64,000 nt of DNA, taken from NCBI GenBank assembly GCA_025362235.1, contig JANYGZ010000077.1:62001-126000 (forward strand), written 5' to 3'. Source of the DNA: Ferruginibacter sp. Its GTDB lineage: Bacteria > Bacteroidota > Bacteroidia > Chitinophagales > Chitinophagaceae. A program made the translations under genes and the position numbers. Shown in pieces: positions 19,316 to 29,544 of the stretch (positions within the stretch are counted from its first letter, which is position 1; the number at the start of each line of letters is the position of its first letter). The notes under the pieces were generated by a model that worked only from the letters and a program-made list of their open reading frames with translations, was not told where the DNA came from and searched no databases.

Positions 19316-19368
19316 TTTTATACATTTAATTATTTACTTAAGATACAAAAAATGCTTTTTTACATACA

Positions 19369-20226
19369 TTATTTGTAAAGAGAAGCGAAACTTTGTGTTA
19401 AAGTAAATCCTGATTCATCAATACCATAAGTGATGCCATCAATTCTTGTTGTAAAAATATTATAGAAGATAATAGAGAAAGCAGAAGTACCAATACCCAA
19501 AGCGGTATTATACAAAGCCTCAGAAATACCTTGTGATAATTTACCCGCAGCAGCTCCCCCGCCATCACCTTCGCCCAATGCAGAGAAGGAACGTATCATA
19601 CCCAATACAGTACCTAACAATCCCATCAGGGTTGCAACAGATGCAATGGTAGATAAGAACACAAGGTTTTTTTCCAGCATTGGTAACTCAAGTGCCGTAG
19701 CTTCTTCTACTTCTTTTTGTATAGCCATAACCTTTTGATCGGTAGCTAATTCTGTATTGCCGATCATTTCTTTGTAACGGTGAAGGCCAGCCTTCATTAC
19801 ATTACCAACAGAACCTTTTTGCTTGTCGCATTCTGCAACAGCGGCATCAAGATTCTTATTTGCAAGATGGTATTGCACTTTTCTGATAAAATCAGCGTTG
19901 CTGCCTGTACCGGTTGCTTTGGAAATTGTCATAAATCTTTCAATAATGAAAGTTAAAACAGTTAAAAAAGTACCAAGCAATATTGGTACAATAATACCTC
20001 CTAAATACATGTTATATATTGCATTTTTAGCGCCTTCGTGACTTGGCCAAAACATTCCCGTGCCCGGGCGAGAAAAATTGGATGAATTACCCAGGATTAC
20101 TCTCCAGATAAAATAACCAGCGCATATACATACTACCGGTGCTATCCAAGAAATAGAATTACCACTTTTTTTTGCCTGTACTGATGAAGACGGCTTTACA
20201 GTTGCAGCTGATTTTGTTTCTGCCAT
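19369..20226 (-). CDS. exbB: ExbB/TolQ/MotA proton-channel protein
   Basis: 285-residue inner-membrane motor subunit, first gene of exbB-exbD-exbD-tonB. A disordered N-terminal tail (AATVKPSSSVQAKKSG) precedes one extra TM (~28-46), then the MotA/ExbB domain: a TM at ~75-95 (IIVPILLGTFLTVLTFIIERFM), a cytoplasmic loop, and the paired TMs NLVFLSTIASVATLMGLLGTVLGMI and GISEALYNTALGIGTSAFSIIFY with the conserved Thr/Gly pattern. The extra N-terminal TM is normal for the Bacteroidota version. Confidence 0.95.
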   Translation of the reverse strand: MAETKSAATVKPSSSVQAKKSGNSISWIAPVVCICAGYFIWRVILGNSSNFSRPGTGMFWPSHEGAKNAIYNMYLGGIIVPILLGTFLTVLTFIIERFMTISKATGTGSNADFIRKVQYHLANKNLDAAVAECDKQKGSVGNVMKAGLHRYKEMIGNTELATDQKVMAIQKEVEEATALELPMLEKNLVFLSTIASVATLMGLLGTVLGMIRSFSALGEGDGGGAAAGKLSQGISEALYNTALGIGTSAFSIIFYNIFTTRIDGITYGIDESGFTLTQSFASLYK

Positions 20227-20475
20227 GACGTTCGTTTTTTTAGTGTGTTAAAGTGAAATGTGTTTTGGTTAAATATTTTATTGTACAATGCTAAGCAAAA
20301 AAATTATTTATACCATAAAAAATGATTAATAATTTTTTTTATCGTGAAGCACAAGTTAATAAAATAATTGAATCAAACAAACGGGAGGGAGAATTATTAT
20401 TTATTTTATAAAGAAGGCAGGTACGAGGGCAATTTTTTGCGTTTAAAATAAAGTGAAACAAAAAATAATTAAAAT

Positions 20476-21759
20476 TTATTCGTACCGCAAAGCAACAATA
20501 GGATCAAGCTTAGCTGCTTTATAGGCGGGGTAAAGACCAGCAAGTAACCCAACCAGCGAACATACCAAAACACCTGCAATAACCCATACCCATGGAATTA
20601 CAAAACCTGTTTTTAATAAAATAGCAACTATATTACCAAATAAAATACCCGCAACAATTCCTACAATGGCACCCATCAGGCTAATTAAGATAGATTCCCA
20701 CAAAAACTGGGCCCTCACATCAGCTGCTTTTCCGCCCAATGATTTTATTAAACCTATTTCCTTGGTTCTTTCATTTACTGCTACCAGCATGATATTCATT
20801 AAGCCAATAGCGGCGCCAATCAATGTAATCAATGCAATGGCAATAGTGGCATATTGTAAAAATCCAAGATTTTTCATTAATGATTGCGCAATACTATCGC
20901 TTTTATCTACATAAAAATTATCATCTTCCTTTACATCCAGTTTGCGGACAGGCCTGAATATCCCCTTGGCTTCACCTATCGCAGCATCCATCATTTTTAA
21001 ATCGGTAACCATTATCGCAATATTGTACGATTGGCTTGTTGAACCATAAAGGCGGCGGATATTATTATATGTGGTGATAATTACTTTGTCGGCATTCATA
21101 AATGCGCTGCTGCCTTTGTCTTTTAATACACCGATAATGCGGTATTTATTTACGCCCACAGTAATGATTTTATCAATAGCCAGTTGTGTATTATCGCCAT
21201 ATAATTTTTGTGCTACTGTATTGCCAATAATGCAAACACTTCTTCCGCTTTCTACATCTGCCTCATTAAAGTTTCTGCCAGAAGACAGCTCATAGCCATT
21301 AAGCTGAAGATAGTTTTCGTCGCCACCAATTACCCTGTTATCCGGGTTTGTTTTTTTTGTTTCAGTTCTTATAATTACACCGCCAGGCCCAGATAAAGCT
21401 ATACCTGCTTTAGCAGGAAAGTTGTAACGTTGTTTAAATGCCCTTGCTTCGTCAAATGTAATAAGTTTGCCGTCGTTGGATACTTTTTTCACTGCATTAC
21501 GCTTTGTTTTTTTTGTTTCATCATCTCCGTTTGGACCACCACCAAAATGCCCGTTTCTTTCTTTATACCTAATGCTGAATGCATTGGCGCCCATAGTAGA
21601 AAAGCTTTGTGTAAGGCTTTGATTCACCGCTTCAACAGCAGTAATGATGGCAATTAATGCCATGATACCTAAAGCTATAATTATAACCGTAATGGCTGTT
21701 CTAAGCCTGTTGCTTTTTATTGTGCGATAAGATAATCCAATTGAATCTGCTGTTTTCAT
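20476..21759 (-). CDS. MacB-like ABC transporter permease
   Basis: 427-residue FtsX/MacB-type permease. TM1 follows SNRLRTAITVIIIALGIMAL; a large periplasmic MacB_PCD domain runs from ~45 to ~290; three C-terminal TMs (FtsX domain) lie at ~300-420. It ends with the family signature GLYPAYKAAKLDPIVALRYE. Such proteins work as mechanotransmission pumps for peptides, lipoproteins or antibiotics. No ATPase or membrane-fusion gene is adjacent, so its partner must be encoded elsewhere. It is flanked by spacers of 250 and 177 bp and is likely monocistronic. Confidence 0.9.
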   Translation of the reverse strand: MKTADSIGLSYRTIKSNRLRTAITVIIIALGIMALIAIITAVEAVNQSLTQSFSTMGANAFSIRYKERNGHFGGGPNGDDETKKTKRNAVKKVSNDGKLITFDEARAFKQRYNFPAKAGIALSGPGGVIIRTETKKTNPDNRVIGGDENYLQLNGYELSSGRNFNEADVESGRSVCIIGNTVAQKLYGDNTQLAIDKIITVGVNKYRIIGVLKDKGSSAFMNADKVIITTYNNIRRLYGSTSQSYNIAIMVTDLKMMDAAIGEAKGIFRPVRKLDVKEDDNFYVDKSDSIAQSLMKNLGFLQYATIAIALITLIGAAIGLMNIMLVAVNERTKEIGLIKSLGGKAADVRAQFLWESILISLMGAIVGIVAGILFGNIVAILLKTGFVIPWVWVIAGVLVCSLVGLLAGLYPAYKAAKLDPIVALRYE

Positions 21760-21936
21760 TACATTAAAATTCTGGTTAAAGTTAAACCTGAAATACTACA
21801 AGCTAATTGAAAAGTTTATAAACGGTAAATAGCAGGAAACATATACTTAACAATTATGTAAAAAAAAAACCTCCCAACATTACTGGTGTATTGATTTAAG
21901 TAGTATCAAATCATTTATAACGAAGTGTTTTTAATA

Positions 21937-23331
21937 CTAATAATGCAACCAGTTGGTAATTACTGTTGGAAATATACCGATAATAATAATCAGCAATGCC
22001 GTTATAATAAGTAAAATTTTAAAAGCAGGTGTAATATCCCAATCAGTATTAACGATTGAATTATTTTCTTTAAAATAAATTGCCTGGATAATTTTGAAAT
22101 AATAATAAGCACTGATGGCGGCACAAAGTACTGCAACTATTACCAGCCAGTTTTGGTGCCCGTCTTTTACAGCAGCTATCAGCATATACAATTTGGCTTG
22201 GAACCCGGCTGTTAATGGAATACCGGTTAAAGACAATAAAAATACGGTACCGGTAATTGCAAGTATGGGCTGTTGTTTTGCTAACCCATTAAATCCATCA
22301 ATTGTGTAATCAGTCATTTTTATAAGAATAGCAAAAATTCCGATGGAAGCCAGGCTGTAGGCAGCCGTGTATAAAATAATTCCTTCTTTGGCAAACTCAT
22401 TTAAAGCAAATATTGACAGCAGCATAAAACCTGCCTGCGCAATGCTTGAATAAGCAAGCATACGTTTAACACTCTGCTGAAATACAGCGGTAATATTACC
22501 GGTTAATAATGTTGCCGCAGCAATAATGGCAATCAAAACCTGCCATTGTCCCTTTATATTACCAAACGAATTGGCAAACAAACGTATAAAAGCAATAAAA
22601 CCAGCAGCTTTTACAATGGTTGCCATAAAAGAAGTAAAAACAGTCGGGGCTCCATCATATACATCCGGCGCCCAAAAATGAAAAGGCGCTGCCGATACTT
22701 TAAACGACATGGCAATTAATACAAACACCAATCCAATAGCAATCATAACAGGCATTTTACCTACCCCGATATTTAAATTACTGATGTAAAAACTAAGGGC
22801 CGCTGCATTACCTCCATATAAAAAAGTGATACCCATTAAAAGGATTCCTGTAGAAAAAGCGCCCATCAAAAAATACTTTAAACCAGCTTCGTTACTTTTT
22901 AAATTACGCTTATCACTTGCTGTAAGAATATATAATGGTATAGAAAGTATTTCAATTCCTAAAAATAAAGTAAGCAGCGTATTAAACGTAGCGGCAATTG
23001 ATACACCGCATAATACAAAAAATATAAGGGCAAAATATTCAGAAACATTGTTTCCTACTTTTTCTATGTCTCTTCCGTTTAGTAAAAAAAGTAGTAAGGT
23101 GCAAAGCAATACAACAGTAATAAAAGTTAAATTAAAACTGTTAAAAGTTAGCATGTCTTTTATGTCAATTTTAAAAAAGGCATGCTGTAATACCAGTTCG
23201 CAGCCATTGGCAATAATAGCAAGTATCAAACCAGCGATGGCCCAATACTTTGGTGTGCTTTTCTCTTTAAAAAAAACACCTCCAAACATCATCACAATAC
23301 CCCAGACTGCTGTTATTATTATTGCGTTCAT
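21937..23331 (-). CDS. nuoN: NADH-quinone oxidoreductase subunit N
   Basis: Proton-pumping membrane-arm subunit of complex I, antiporter-like (ND2). 464 residues and ~14 TMs; conserved charged helices are visible, including the Glu in FLGIEILSIPLYIL and Lys in SNEAGLKYFLMGAFS, FKVSAAPFHFWAPDVYDGAPT and SVKRMLAYSSIAQAGF. It is the last gene of the nuoA-N operon, 42 bp after nuoM. No clear terminator follows. Confidence 0.96.
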   Translation of the reverse strand: MNAIIITAVWGIVMMFGGVFFKEKSTPKYWAIAGLILAIIANGCELVLQHAFFKIDIKDMLTFNSFNLTFITVVLLCTLLLFLLNGRDIEKVGNNVSEYFALIFFVLCGVSIAATFNTLLTLFLGIEILSIPLYILTASDKRNLKSNEAGLKYFLMGAFSTGILLMGITFLYGGNAAALSFYISNLNIGVGKMPVMIAIGLVFVLIAMSFKVSAAPFHFWAPDVYDGAPTVFTSFMATIVKAAGFIAFIRLFANSFGNIKGQWQVLIAIIAAATLLTGNITAVFQQSVKRMLAYSSIAQAGFMLLSIFALNEFAKEGIILYTAAYSLASIGIFAILIKMTDYTIDGFNGLAKQQPILAITGTVFLLSLTGIPLTAGFQAKLYMLIAAVKDGHQNWLVIVAVLCAAISAYYYFKIIQAIYFKENNSIVNTDWDITPAFKILLIITALLIIIIGIFPTVITNWLHY

Positions 23332-23372
23332 AATTGCCTCAACCCGCCGGTAAGCGGATTGCTGTATTTTAG

Positions 23373-24875
23373 TTATTTAAATTTTGTTATCAGTTCTGTT
23401 ACTGAATCTTTTGTAAGATCAAATAATGGCTGCGGATAGATACCTGTTAAAAATATCGCCACCACAATAATACCTAAAGCTATCTTTTCATTTAATGAAA
23501 TTTCTTTTATGCTTACTGTTAGCGGATTAGCCTTTCCATAAAATACTTTTTGAATCATATTTAAAGTATATACTGCTGCTAAAATTATACTCACCAATGC
23601 TGCAGCTGCAAACCATATATTAAACTGAAATAAACCACTAAACATCATAAACTCCCCTACAAACGCATTGGTTAACGGTAAAGCAATATTTGCAAAAGCT
23701 ATTACTACCAGCATAATAGTTAATACCGGTGCTTTATGTGCCACCCCGGCCAACGCTGATATTTTTCTAACCCCCAATTGTTTTTCTATTAATTCAATCA
23801 CAATCCACAACCCCATAATATTAATGCCATGATTGAACATTTGTATCATCACGCCTTCTAAACCTATTTGCTTTGTGGTAAAAATAGCGGCACACATTAA
23901 CCCAATATGAGCAATGGATGAATAAGCTACCAGCCGTTTTAAATCATCCTGCCTGATAGCTAAAAGGCTTGCATACACAATGCCTATAACCGATAAAGCA
24001 ATAACAACTGTATCGAATTTTACTACCGCCTGCGGAAACATGGGCAATAACCAGCGTATTACCCCAAGCAGGCCCATCTTTACCATTACACCACTCAATA
24101 CCATTGTAACTGCCGTAGGCGATTGCTCATACGTATCAGGCTGCCAGGTATGAAATGGAAATACCGGCATCTTAATAGCGAATGCAATAAAGAATAGCCA
24201 AAATAACCAGTTCTGCTGTTCGGCTGATAACTGAACGGCGTAAAAATAATAGATAGAAAAACTATGTTCAGATATCAATGTGCCGGCCTTGTCATGAACG
24301 GGAGCTGTATGCAGGTACATATAGATAATACCAATCAGCATTAATAAAGATCCGGTGAAAGTGTAAATAAAGAATTTAAAAGTTGCTGCTATTCTTTTTT
24401 CTCCACCCCAGCGGCTGCATAAAAAGTAAACCGGTATAAGAGCCAGTTCCCAAAAGAAATAGAAAACCAAGGCATCTGTTGCTAAAAAAACGCCCATTAA
24501 ACCCGCTTGCGTTAATAACAGTAATCCATAAAAAATATTAGAATTTTTATACTCATTTTTATAGGTTGCAGTAATAATTATAGGGAAAGAAACAGCGGTA
24601 AGAAATGTAAGTAACCTGCCCACTCCATCTAACGACACTGAAAAACTTGCACCAATATATTTTATCCATTCGTAATTAAAATCTAATCCGTTTAAAGTGG
24701 TATTGTTTGCATAATATAAACTTACCAGCGAAATAACCAGTGTAATAATAGAAGAAAATAAAGCCCAGTTTTTAACAGCTATATGCCTTTTAAGTAAAAA
24801 AGTAATTCCCCCCGCTAACAGCGGGAAAAAAATTAATACATGTGGAAATGTTATCGAAATATTTTGTGGATCCAT
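23373..24875 (-). CDS. nuoM: NADH-quinone oxidoreductase subunit M
   Basis: Antiporter-like proton-pumping subunit (ND4) of complex I. 500 residues. Key blocks are FFWELALIPVYFLCSRWGG with the conserved Glu, FKFFIYTFTGSLLMLIG, FAIKMPVFPFHTWQPDTYEQSPT with the conserved Lys, and DDLKRLVAYSSIAHIG. It begins 9 bp after nuoL ends. Length and motifs are normal. Confidence 0.97.
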   Translation of the reverse strand: MDPQNISITFPHVLIFFPLLAGGITFLLKRHIAVKNWALFSSIITLVISLVSLYYANNTTLNGLDFNYEWIKYIGASFSVSLDGVGRLLTFLTAVSFPIIITATYKNEYKNSNIFYGLLLLTQAGLMGVFLATDALVFYFFWELALIPVYFLCSRWGGEKRIAATFKFFIYTFTGSLLMLIGIIYMYLHTAPVHDKAGTLISEHSFSIYYFYAVQLSAEQQNWLFWLFFIAFAIKMPVFPFHTWQPDTYEQSPTAVTMVLSGVMVKMGLLGVIRWLLPMFPQAVVKFDTVVIALSVIGIVYASLLAIRQDDLKRLVAYSSIAHIGLMCAAIFTTKQIGLEGVMIQMFNHGINIMGLWIVIELIEKQLGVRKISALAGVAHKAPVLTIMLVVIAFANIALPLTNAFVGEFMMFSGLFQFNIWFAAAALVSIILAAVYTLNMIQKVFYGKANPLTVSIKEISLNEKIALGIIVVAIFLTGIYPQPLFDLTKDSVTELITKFK

Positions 24876-24884
24876 ATTTTCTGA

Positions 24885-26795
24885 TTACAAAAACAATTGA
24901 ATGATAAATAAAATCAAAGTGGCAACTACCATCAGTAACATATACGAACTAACCTGGCCATTTTGTAATAAACGTATTTGCCTGCTGCTGTAATTAACAG
25001 CTTTACCAACACCATTTACAAAACCATCAATGGCTTTTTTCTCTACAATGCTGTTAAGGAAACCGGCAATTGATTGAATTGGTTTTACTATGATGGCATC
25101 ATAAAATTCATCCACATACCATTTGTTGGCCAATGCTTTTCTGATACCTGTTTCTTCCGTAGTTGATTTTTGATATTTTCCATATTTATTCCAGGCATAC
25201 ATTAATGCTATCAATGCGCCTATAACAGATACAGCCATCAATGTATATTCAGTGGTGTGCGATAACTCGTGCTGTGCATGGAGTGATGCTGACAATTCAT
25301 TGCTTTTAGAAAAAACAGGCTCAAGAAATGCTTCCAAACGATCGCCGCCGTGCATAAACATTTCCGGTATACCTATCCATCCCCCGGCAACAGCCAGTAC
25401 CGCTAAAATAATCAATGGTAATGTAATGGCAGAGGGGCTTTCATGAAGATGATGCTCCTGTTCATGTGTTCCCCGAAATTTTCCAAGAAAGGTCATACCG
25501 TATAAACGGAACATATAAAAGGCGGTCATAAAAGCAGTTATTACTCCCACTGCCCAATAGACTGGGTTACTTTCAAATGCTTTGGCAAGTATTTGATCTT
25601 TTGAAAAGAAAGCAGCAAACGGAGGCATACCCGCAATTGTAAGACAACCTAATAAAAAAGTAATGTGCGTAATACTCATGTATTTTTTTAAACCTCCCAT
25701 GTTACGCATATCCTGTTCGCCGCCCATTGCATGAATTACACTACCTGCCCCAAGAAATAATAAGGCCTTAAAAAATGCATGTGTCATAACATGAAATACA
25801 GCACCTGTGTAAGCCCCTACACCTAAGGCAAGAAACATATATCCTAACTGGCTGACGGTTGAATAAGCCAACACTTTTTTTATGTCGTTTTGTTTTAATG
25901 CAATGGTTGCCGCAAAAAAAGCTGTAGCCAGGCCTATTACAGCAATTAAAGATTGTGCAAAGGGTGCCATTGTAAATAAAATATTGCTTCGTGCAATCAT
26001 ATAGATACCTGCCGTAACCATGGTAGCAGCATGTATCAATGCACTAACAGGCGTTGGCCCCGCCATTGCATCCGGTAGCCATGTGTATAGAGGAATTTGC
26101 GCACTTTTTCCGATGGCTCCAACAAATAATAATAAAGTAATGCCTGTAATATCAAAGAGAGATAATTTGTCTATGTTGCTGAATACATCGTGATAATCAG
26201 TTGTTCCTAATTTGGCGACGAGCCAAAATACTGCAAGCAAAAATCCAAAGTCACCAATGCGGTTCATGATGAATGCTTTCCTTGCTGCATCGTTGTTACT
26301 GTTATCTTTAAACCAAAACCCAATCAGCAAATAAGAACATAAACCAACACCTTCCCAGCCAATAAACATGATAATGTAATTACCACCCATCACCAGCAGC
26401 AACATAGAAAAAACAAAGAGGTTAAGGTAGGCAAAAAATTTGGCGAAGTCTTTTGGTTCTTCTTCATGCATATAAGATGTTGAATAAACATGAATTAAAA
26501 AACCCACCCCTGTAATAATTAATAAGAATAAAGAAGATAGCTGGTCAATTTGAAAATCGAACCCAACTTTTAAAGTGGCTGTATTTATAAAATCAAAATA
26601 ATGCGCTACATGCGTATTGCCATTTTTTACCTGGAAGAAAACAAAAATACTAATTAAGAAAGATGCCAGAATTACGCCGCTGCCTATAAACCCAGATAAA
26701 GTTTTTGACAATTGATTTCTTCCCAATCCATTAATTAAAAAACTAATCAACGGTAAAAAAGGTATCAGCCAAACTATTTGTAAAGTATTATTCAT
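24885..26795 (-). CDS. nuoL: NADH-quinone oxidoreductase subunit L
   Basis: Largest antiporter-like subunit (ND5) of complex I. 636 residues, including the long C-terminal lateral helix region that runs along the membrane arm. Motifs are FIGWEGVGLCSYLLIGFW with the conserved Glu, AGPTPVSALIHAATMVTAGIY, and NDIKKVLAYSTVSQLGYM with the conserved Lys. A His-rich loop (HEQEHHLHE) lies at ~440. It is followed closely by nuoM; a 114-bp gap separates it from nuoK. Confidence 0.97.
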   Translation of the reverse strand: MNNTLQIVWLIPFLPLISFLINGLGRNQLSKTLSGFIGSGVILASFLISIFVFFQVKNGNTHVAHYFDFINTATLKVGFDFQIDQLSSLFLLIITGVGFLIHVYSTSYMHEEEPKDFAKFFAYLNLFVFSMLLLVMGGNYIIMFIGWEGVGLCSYLLIGFWFKDNSNNDAARKAFIMNRIGDFGFLLAVFWLVAKLGTTDYHDVFSNIDKLSLFDITGITLLLFVGAIGKSAQIPLYTWLPDAMAGPTPVSALIHAATMVTAGIYMIARSNILFTMAPFAQSLIAVIGLATAFFAATIALKQNDIKKVLAYSTVSQLGYMFLALGVGAYTGAVFHVMTHAFFKALLFLGAGSVIHAMGGEQDMRNMGGLKKYMSITHITFLLGCLTIAGMPPFAAFFSKDQILAKAFESNPVYWAVGVITAFMTAFYMFRLYGMTFLGKFRGTHEQEHHLHESPSAITLPLIILAVLAVAGGWIGIPEMFMHGGDRLEAFLEPVFSKSNELSASLHAQHELSHTTEYTLMAVSVIGALIALMYAWNKYGKYQKSTTEETGIRKALANKWYVDEFYDAIIVKPIQSIAGFLNSIVEKKAIDGFVNGVGKAVNYSSRQIRLLQNGQVSSYMLLMVVATLILFIIQLFL

Positions 26796-26909
26796 GCCTG
26801 TTCCCTAAAAGGGGGAAATTTTATCTACAATTTTTTATTGCAGTTTTTTTAATAAAAGTTCTTTAAATTATTATTAACCGCCTTACTATCCGTTAAAAAT
26901 TGGGGCGTT

Positions 26910-27233
26910 TTAATTCTTCAGCCTGTTCAAAAAATTCACATCTATTGAATGGGTATTTCTATACATCATAACAATAATAGCCAGCCCCACACTTACTTCT
27001 GCCGCAGCTACCACCATAATAAAGAAAACAAAAATTTGTGCATCGCTTCCTGCCGTTGGCAGGCTGGATGTTGCAGTATGAATTTTTGAAAAAGCTACCA
27101 GCAGTAAATTGGCAGCATTCAGCATTAATTCTATACACATAAAAATAATAATAGCATTACGGCGTATCAACACGCCAATTACCCCAATGCTAAACAACGC
27201 TAAAGCTAAAAATATGTAATAATTTATCGGCAT
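26910..27233 (-). CDS. nuoK: NADH-quinone oxidoreductase subunit K
   Basis: Small three-TM subunit (ND4L). I take the ATG at 27233 ([20 protein letters not shown]), giving 107 residues, the usual size; a longer ORF overlapping nuoJ is not needed. The two buried glutamates of the family are in [13 protein letters not shown] and [13 protein letters not shown]. It lies between nuoJ and nuoL. Confidence 0.95.
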   Translation of the reverse strand: MPINYYIFLALALFSIGVIGVLIRRNAIIIFMCIELMLNAANLLLVAFSKIHTATSSLPTAGSDAQIFVFFIMVVAAAEVSVGLAIIVMMYRNTHSIDVNFLNRLKN

Positions 27234-27261
27234 ATACAATTTATAATATTCGCATAAAAAA

Positions 27262-27768
27262 CTATGCTTCTTTTTTTGAAATAACCACGGCACCAATCAT
27301 AGCACTTAAAAATAACACACTGCTTATTTCAAAAGGAAATACATAATCGGTAAACAATATTTTCCCCAAATTTTCAATCAACCCAACATTGCCAGTATTT
27401 GTTTCTACCATTTGAACCGTTGTTACAGTTTGTTTTAAAGCTGCAACCAATACCAGCAAAAGGCTGGCCCCGGCAATAGTTCCGCCAAACAATATGTATT
27501 TATTTTTTTGCGGAGGTTCAGAATCTGCATTTAAATTCATCAGCATTACTACAAATAAAAACAACACCATAATAGCCCCTGCGTACACTATAATATTTAC
27601 AATCGCCAAAAACTGTGCATTCAATAATATATAATGACCTGAAATTGCAAAAAATGTGATGATTAAAAATAAGATGCTGTGCACAGGGCTTTTGCTTGCC
27701 ACCACCATAACTGCACTGCATACAGCCAACACACTTAAAAGCCAAAATAAAATTTGCGTAACACTCAT
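27262..27768 (-). CDS. nuoJ: NADH-quinone oxidoreductase subunit J
   Basis: ND6-type membrane subunit of 168 residues with five TMs. Family landmarks are [49 protein letters not shown] (the bent TM3 region) and the C-terminal [27 protein letters not shown]. It lies between nuoI and nuoK with 25-28 bp spacers. Confidence 0.95.
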   Translation of the reverse strand: MSVTQILFWLLSVLAVCSAVMVVASKSPVHSILFLIITFFAISGHYILLNAQFLAIVNIIVYAGAIMVLFLFVVMLMNLNADSEPPQKNKYILFGGTIAGASLLLVLVAALKQTVTTVQMVETNTGNVGLIENLGKILFTDYVFPFEISSVLFLSAMIGAVVISKKEA

Positions 27769-27793
27769 TCTTTTAAATTAACATTTTTTCAAA

Positions 27794-28339
27794 CTATTTA
27801 AGGGCTACCCTGCCGCCTTTTGCTTTAGCATATGCTTCCGGTTCAGTAACAGGGTTTGGAATCAACAAATCTTCTTTACCATAAATAAAACCTTTACGCT
27901 GAAAATTTGCAGGAGCAAAAGTTTCACTCAGGTAAATAGCATCCTTTGGACAAGCCTCTTCGCACAAACCACAAAAAATACAGCGCAGCATATTGATCTC
28001 GTATTTTGCGGCATATTTTTCTTCCCTGTATAAATTTTCTTCTCCAGGCTTTCTTTCGGCCGCTTCCATTGTGATAGCTTCTGCAGGGCAGGCTACTGCA
28101 CATAAACCACAGGCTGTACAATTTTCCCTTCCTTCCTCATCCCTGTTTAAAATATGCAAGCCCCTGAATACCGGGCTAAAAGGCCGTGTTTTTTCAGGAT
28201 AACTAATGGTGGGGGCTTTTTTAAACATGTGACTAAATGTAATAGCCATGCCTTTAAAAATAGCGGGCAGGTAAGCCCTCTCCATTAAAGTCATTGGCCT
28301 GCGATCTACTTCTTTGACCCTGTTAGTTAATGCTTTCAT
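27794..28339 (-). CDS. nuoI: NADH-quinone oxidoreductase subunit I
   Basis: Ferredoxin-like subunit holding clusters N6a and N6b. 181 residues from the ATG at 28339 (MKALTNRVKEVDRRPMT); the 12-residue extension upstream would use a non-ATG start. Two 4Fe-4S motifs are at Cys74/77/80/84 (CTACGLCAVACP) and Cys120/123/126/130 (CIFCGLCEEACP). It lies between nuoH and nuoJ. Confidence 0.96.
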   Translation of the reverse strand: MKALTNRVKEVDRRPMTLMERAYLPAIFKGMAITFSHMFKKAPTISYPEKTRPFSPVFRGLHILNRDEEGRENCTACGLCAVACPAEAITMEAAERKPGEENLYREEKYAAKYEINMLRCIFCGLCEEACPKDAIYLSETFAPANFQRKGFIYGKEDLLIPNPVTEPEAYAKAKGGRVALK

Positions 28340-28406
28340 ATATTTTGTATTTACAGCTAACAAAAAGTTGCGCAAATATATTTTTATTGTTTAATAGCCC
28401 ATGATT

Positions 28407-29456
28407 TTATTGTAAAAATAAAATTACAGCACCGGTTATCAGCATATTAATTAATGCCAATGGCAATAATACTTTCCATCCTAAATTCATTAACTGGTCG
28501 TATCTAAATCTTGGGATAGTCCAACGTACCCACATAAATAAAAACACAAAGAAAAATGCTTTCCCTAAAAACATAAAAATGTGGGCCACTGCCATCCAGT
28601 TTTGTCCTATTTTTTCAACTGCATGTGCATCATTTAAAATAGGGATATCATACCCACCAAAAAACAGGCTAACCATTACTGCACTGCTGATAAACATATT
28701 GATGTATTCGGCAAATAAATAAAAACCCAGTTTCATGGATGAGTACTCTGTATGGTATCCTCCAATCAATTCATTTTCTGCTTCTGCCAAATCAAATGGA
28801 GTTCTGTTACATTCTGCAAAAACACAAATAAGAAAGATGAGAAAGCCCAATGGCTGTTTAAAAAAATTCCATGTGCCATCGGTTTGATCTATCACCATTG
28901 TCCTTAGGCTAAGTGTTCCTGTTACCATCAGTAATGCAATTAATGCAATACCCATGGCCAGCTCGTAACTTATAATTTGTGAAGCGGCCCTTAAACCACC
29001 CATTAATGAAAACTTATTGTTACTGGCCCAGCTACCAATCATGATGCCATATACACCCATACTTACCACACCAAAAACATATAGAATGCCAATATTAATG
29101 TCTGCAATTTGTAAATGAATTTCCCTGCCAAATAAAGTAACAGTGTCTCCCCATGGAATAACAGCACTCGTCATCATAGCTGTTAACATGGCCAGGCTGG
29201 GGCCAAGTATAAATAAAAATTTAGAAGAAAAACTGGGAATGATTTCTTCCTTAAAAAATAATTTCAATCCGTCAGCCAGTGGTTGTAATATCCCAAAAGG
29301 GCCGGCACGATTGGGGCCAATCCTATCCTGCATAATTGCCGCTACCTTACGTTCTGCAAAAGTTGCGTACATGGCAATTACAAGAGAAGCCATTACCACC
29401 ACAATAATTAAAACCAGTTTTTCAATAACTAAAAACAAATCAATGGATAATAACAT
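28407..29456 (-). CDS. nuoH: NADH-quinone oxidoreductase subunit H
   Basis: ND1-type membrane subunit forming the quinone chamber. 349 residues, eight TMs. Signature stretches are AERKVAAIMQDRIGPNRAGPFGILQPLADGLKLFFKEE near the N-terminus, GSWASNNKFSLMGGLRAASQIISYE, ECNRTPFDLAEAENELIGGYHTEYS, and RWTIPRFRYDQLMNLGWK. The start ATG (29456) follows nuoG by ~88 bp. Confidence 0.97.
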   Translation of the reverse strand: MLLSIDLFLVIEKLVLIIVVVMASLVIAMYATFAERKVAAIMQDRIGPNRAGPFGILQPLADGLKLFFKEEIIPSFSSKFLFILGPSLAMLTAMMTSAVIPWGDTVTLFGREIHLQIADINIGILYVFGVVSMGVYGIMIGSWASNNKFSLMGGLRAASQIISYELAMGIALIALLMVTGTLSLRTMVIDQTDGTWNFFKQPLGFLIFLICVFAECNRTPFDLAEAENELIGGYHTEYSSMKLGFYLFAEYINMFISSAVMVSLFFGGYDIPILNDAHAVEKIGQNWMAVAHIFMFLGKAFFFVFLFMWVRWTIPRFRYDQLMNLGWKVLLPLALINMLITGAVILFLQ

Positions 29457-29544
29457 AATCGATTGTATAAAATATTTTTTTCCAACTTTAGTTTTTTCGT
29501 TCCCCTCAACTACAATTTAGTATTTCACCTGGCTCATTTTTTTA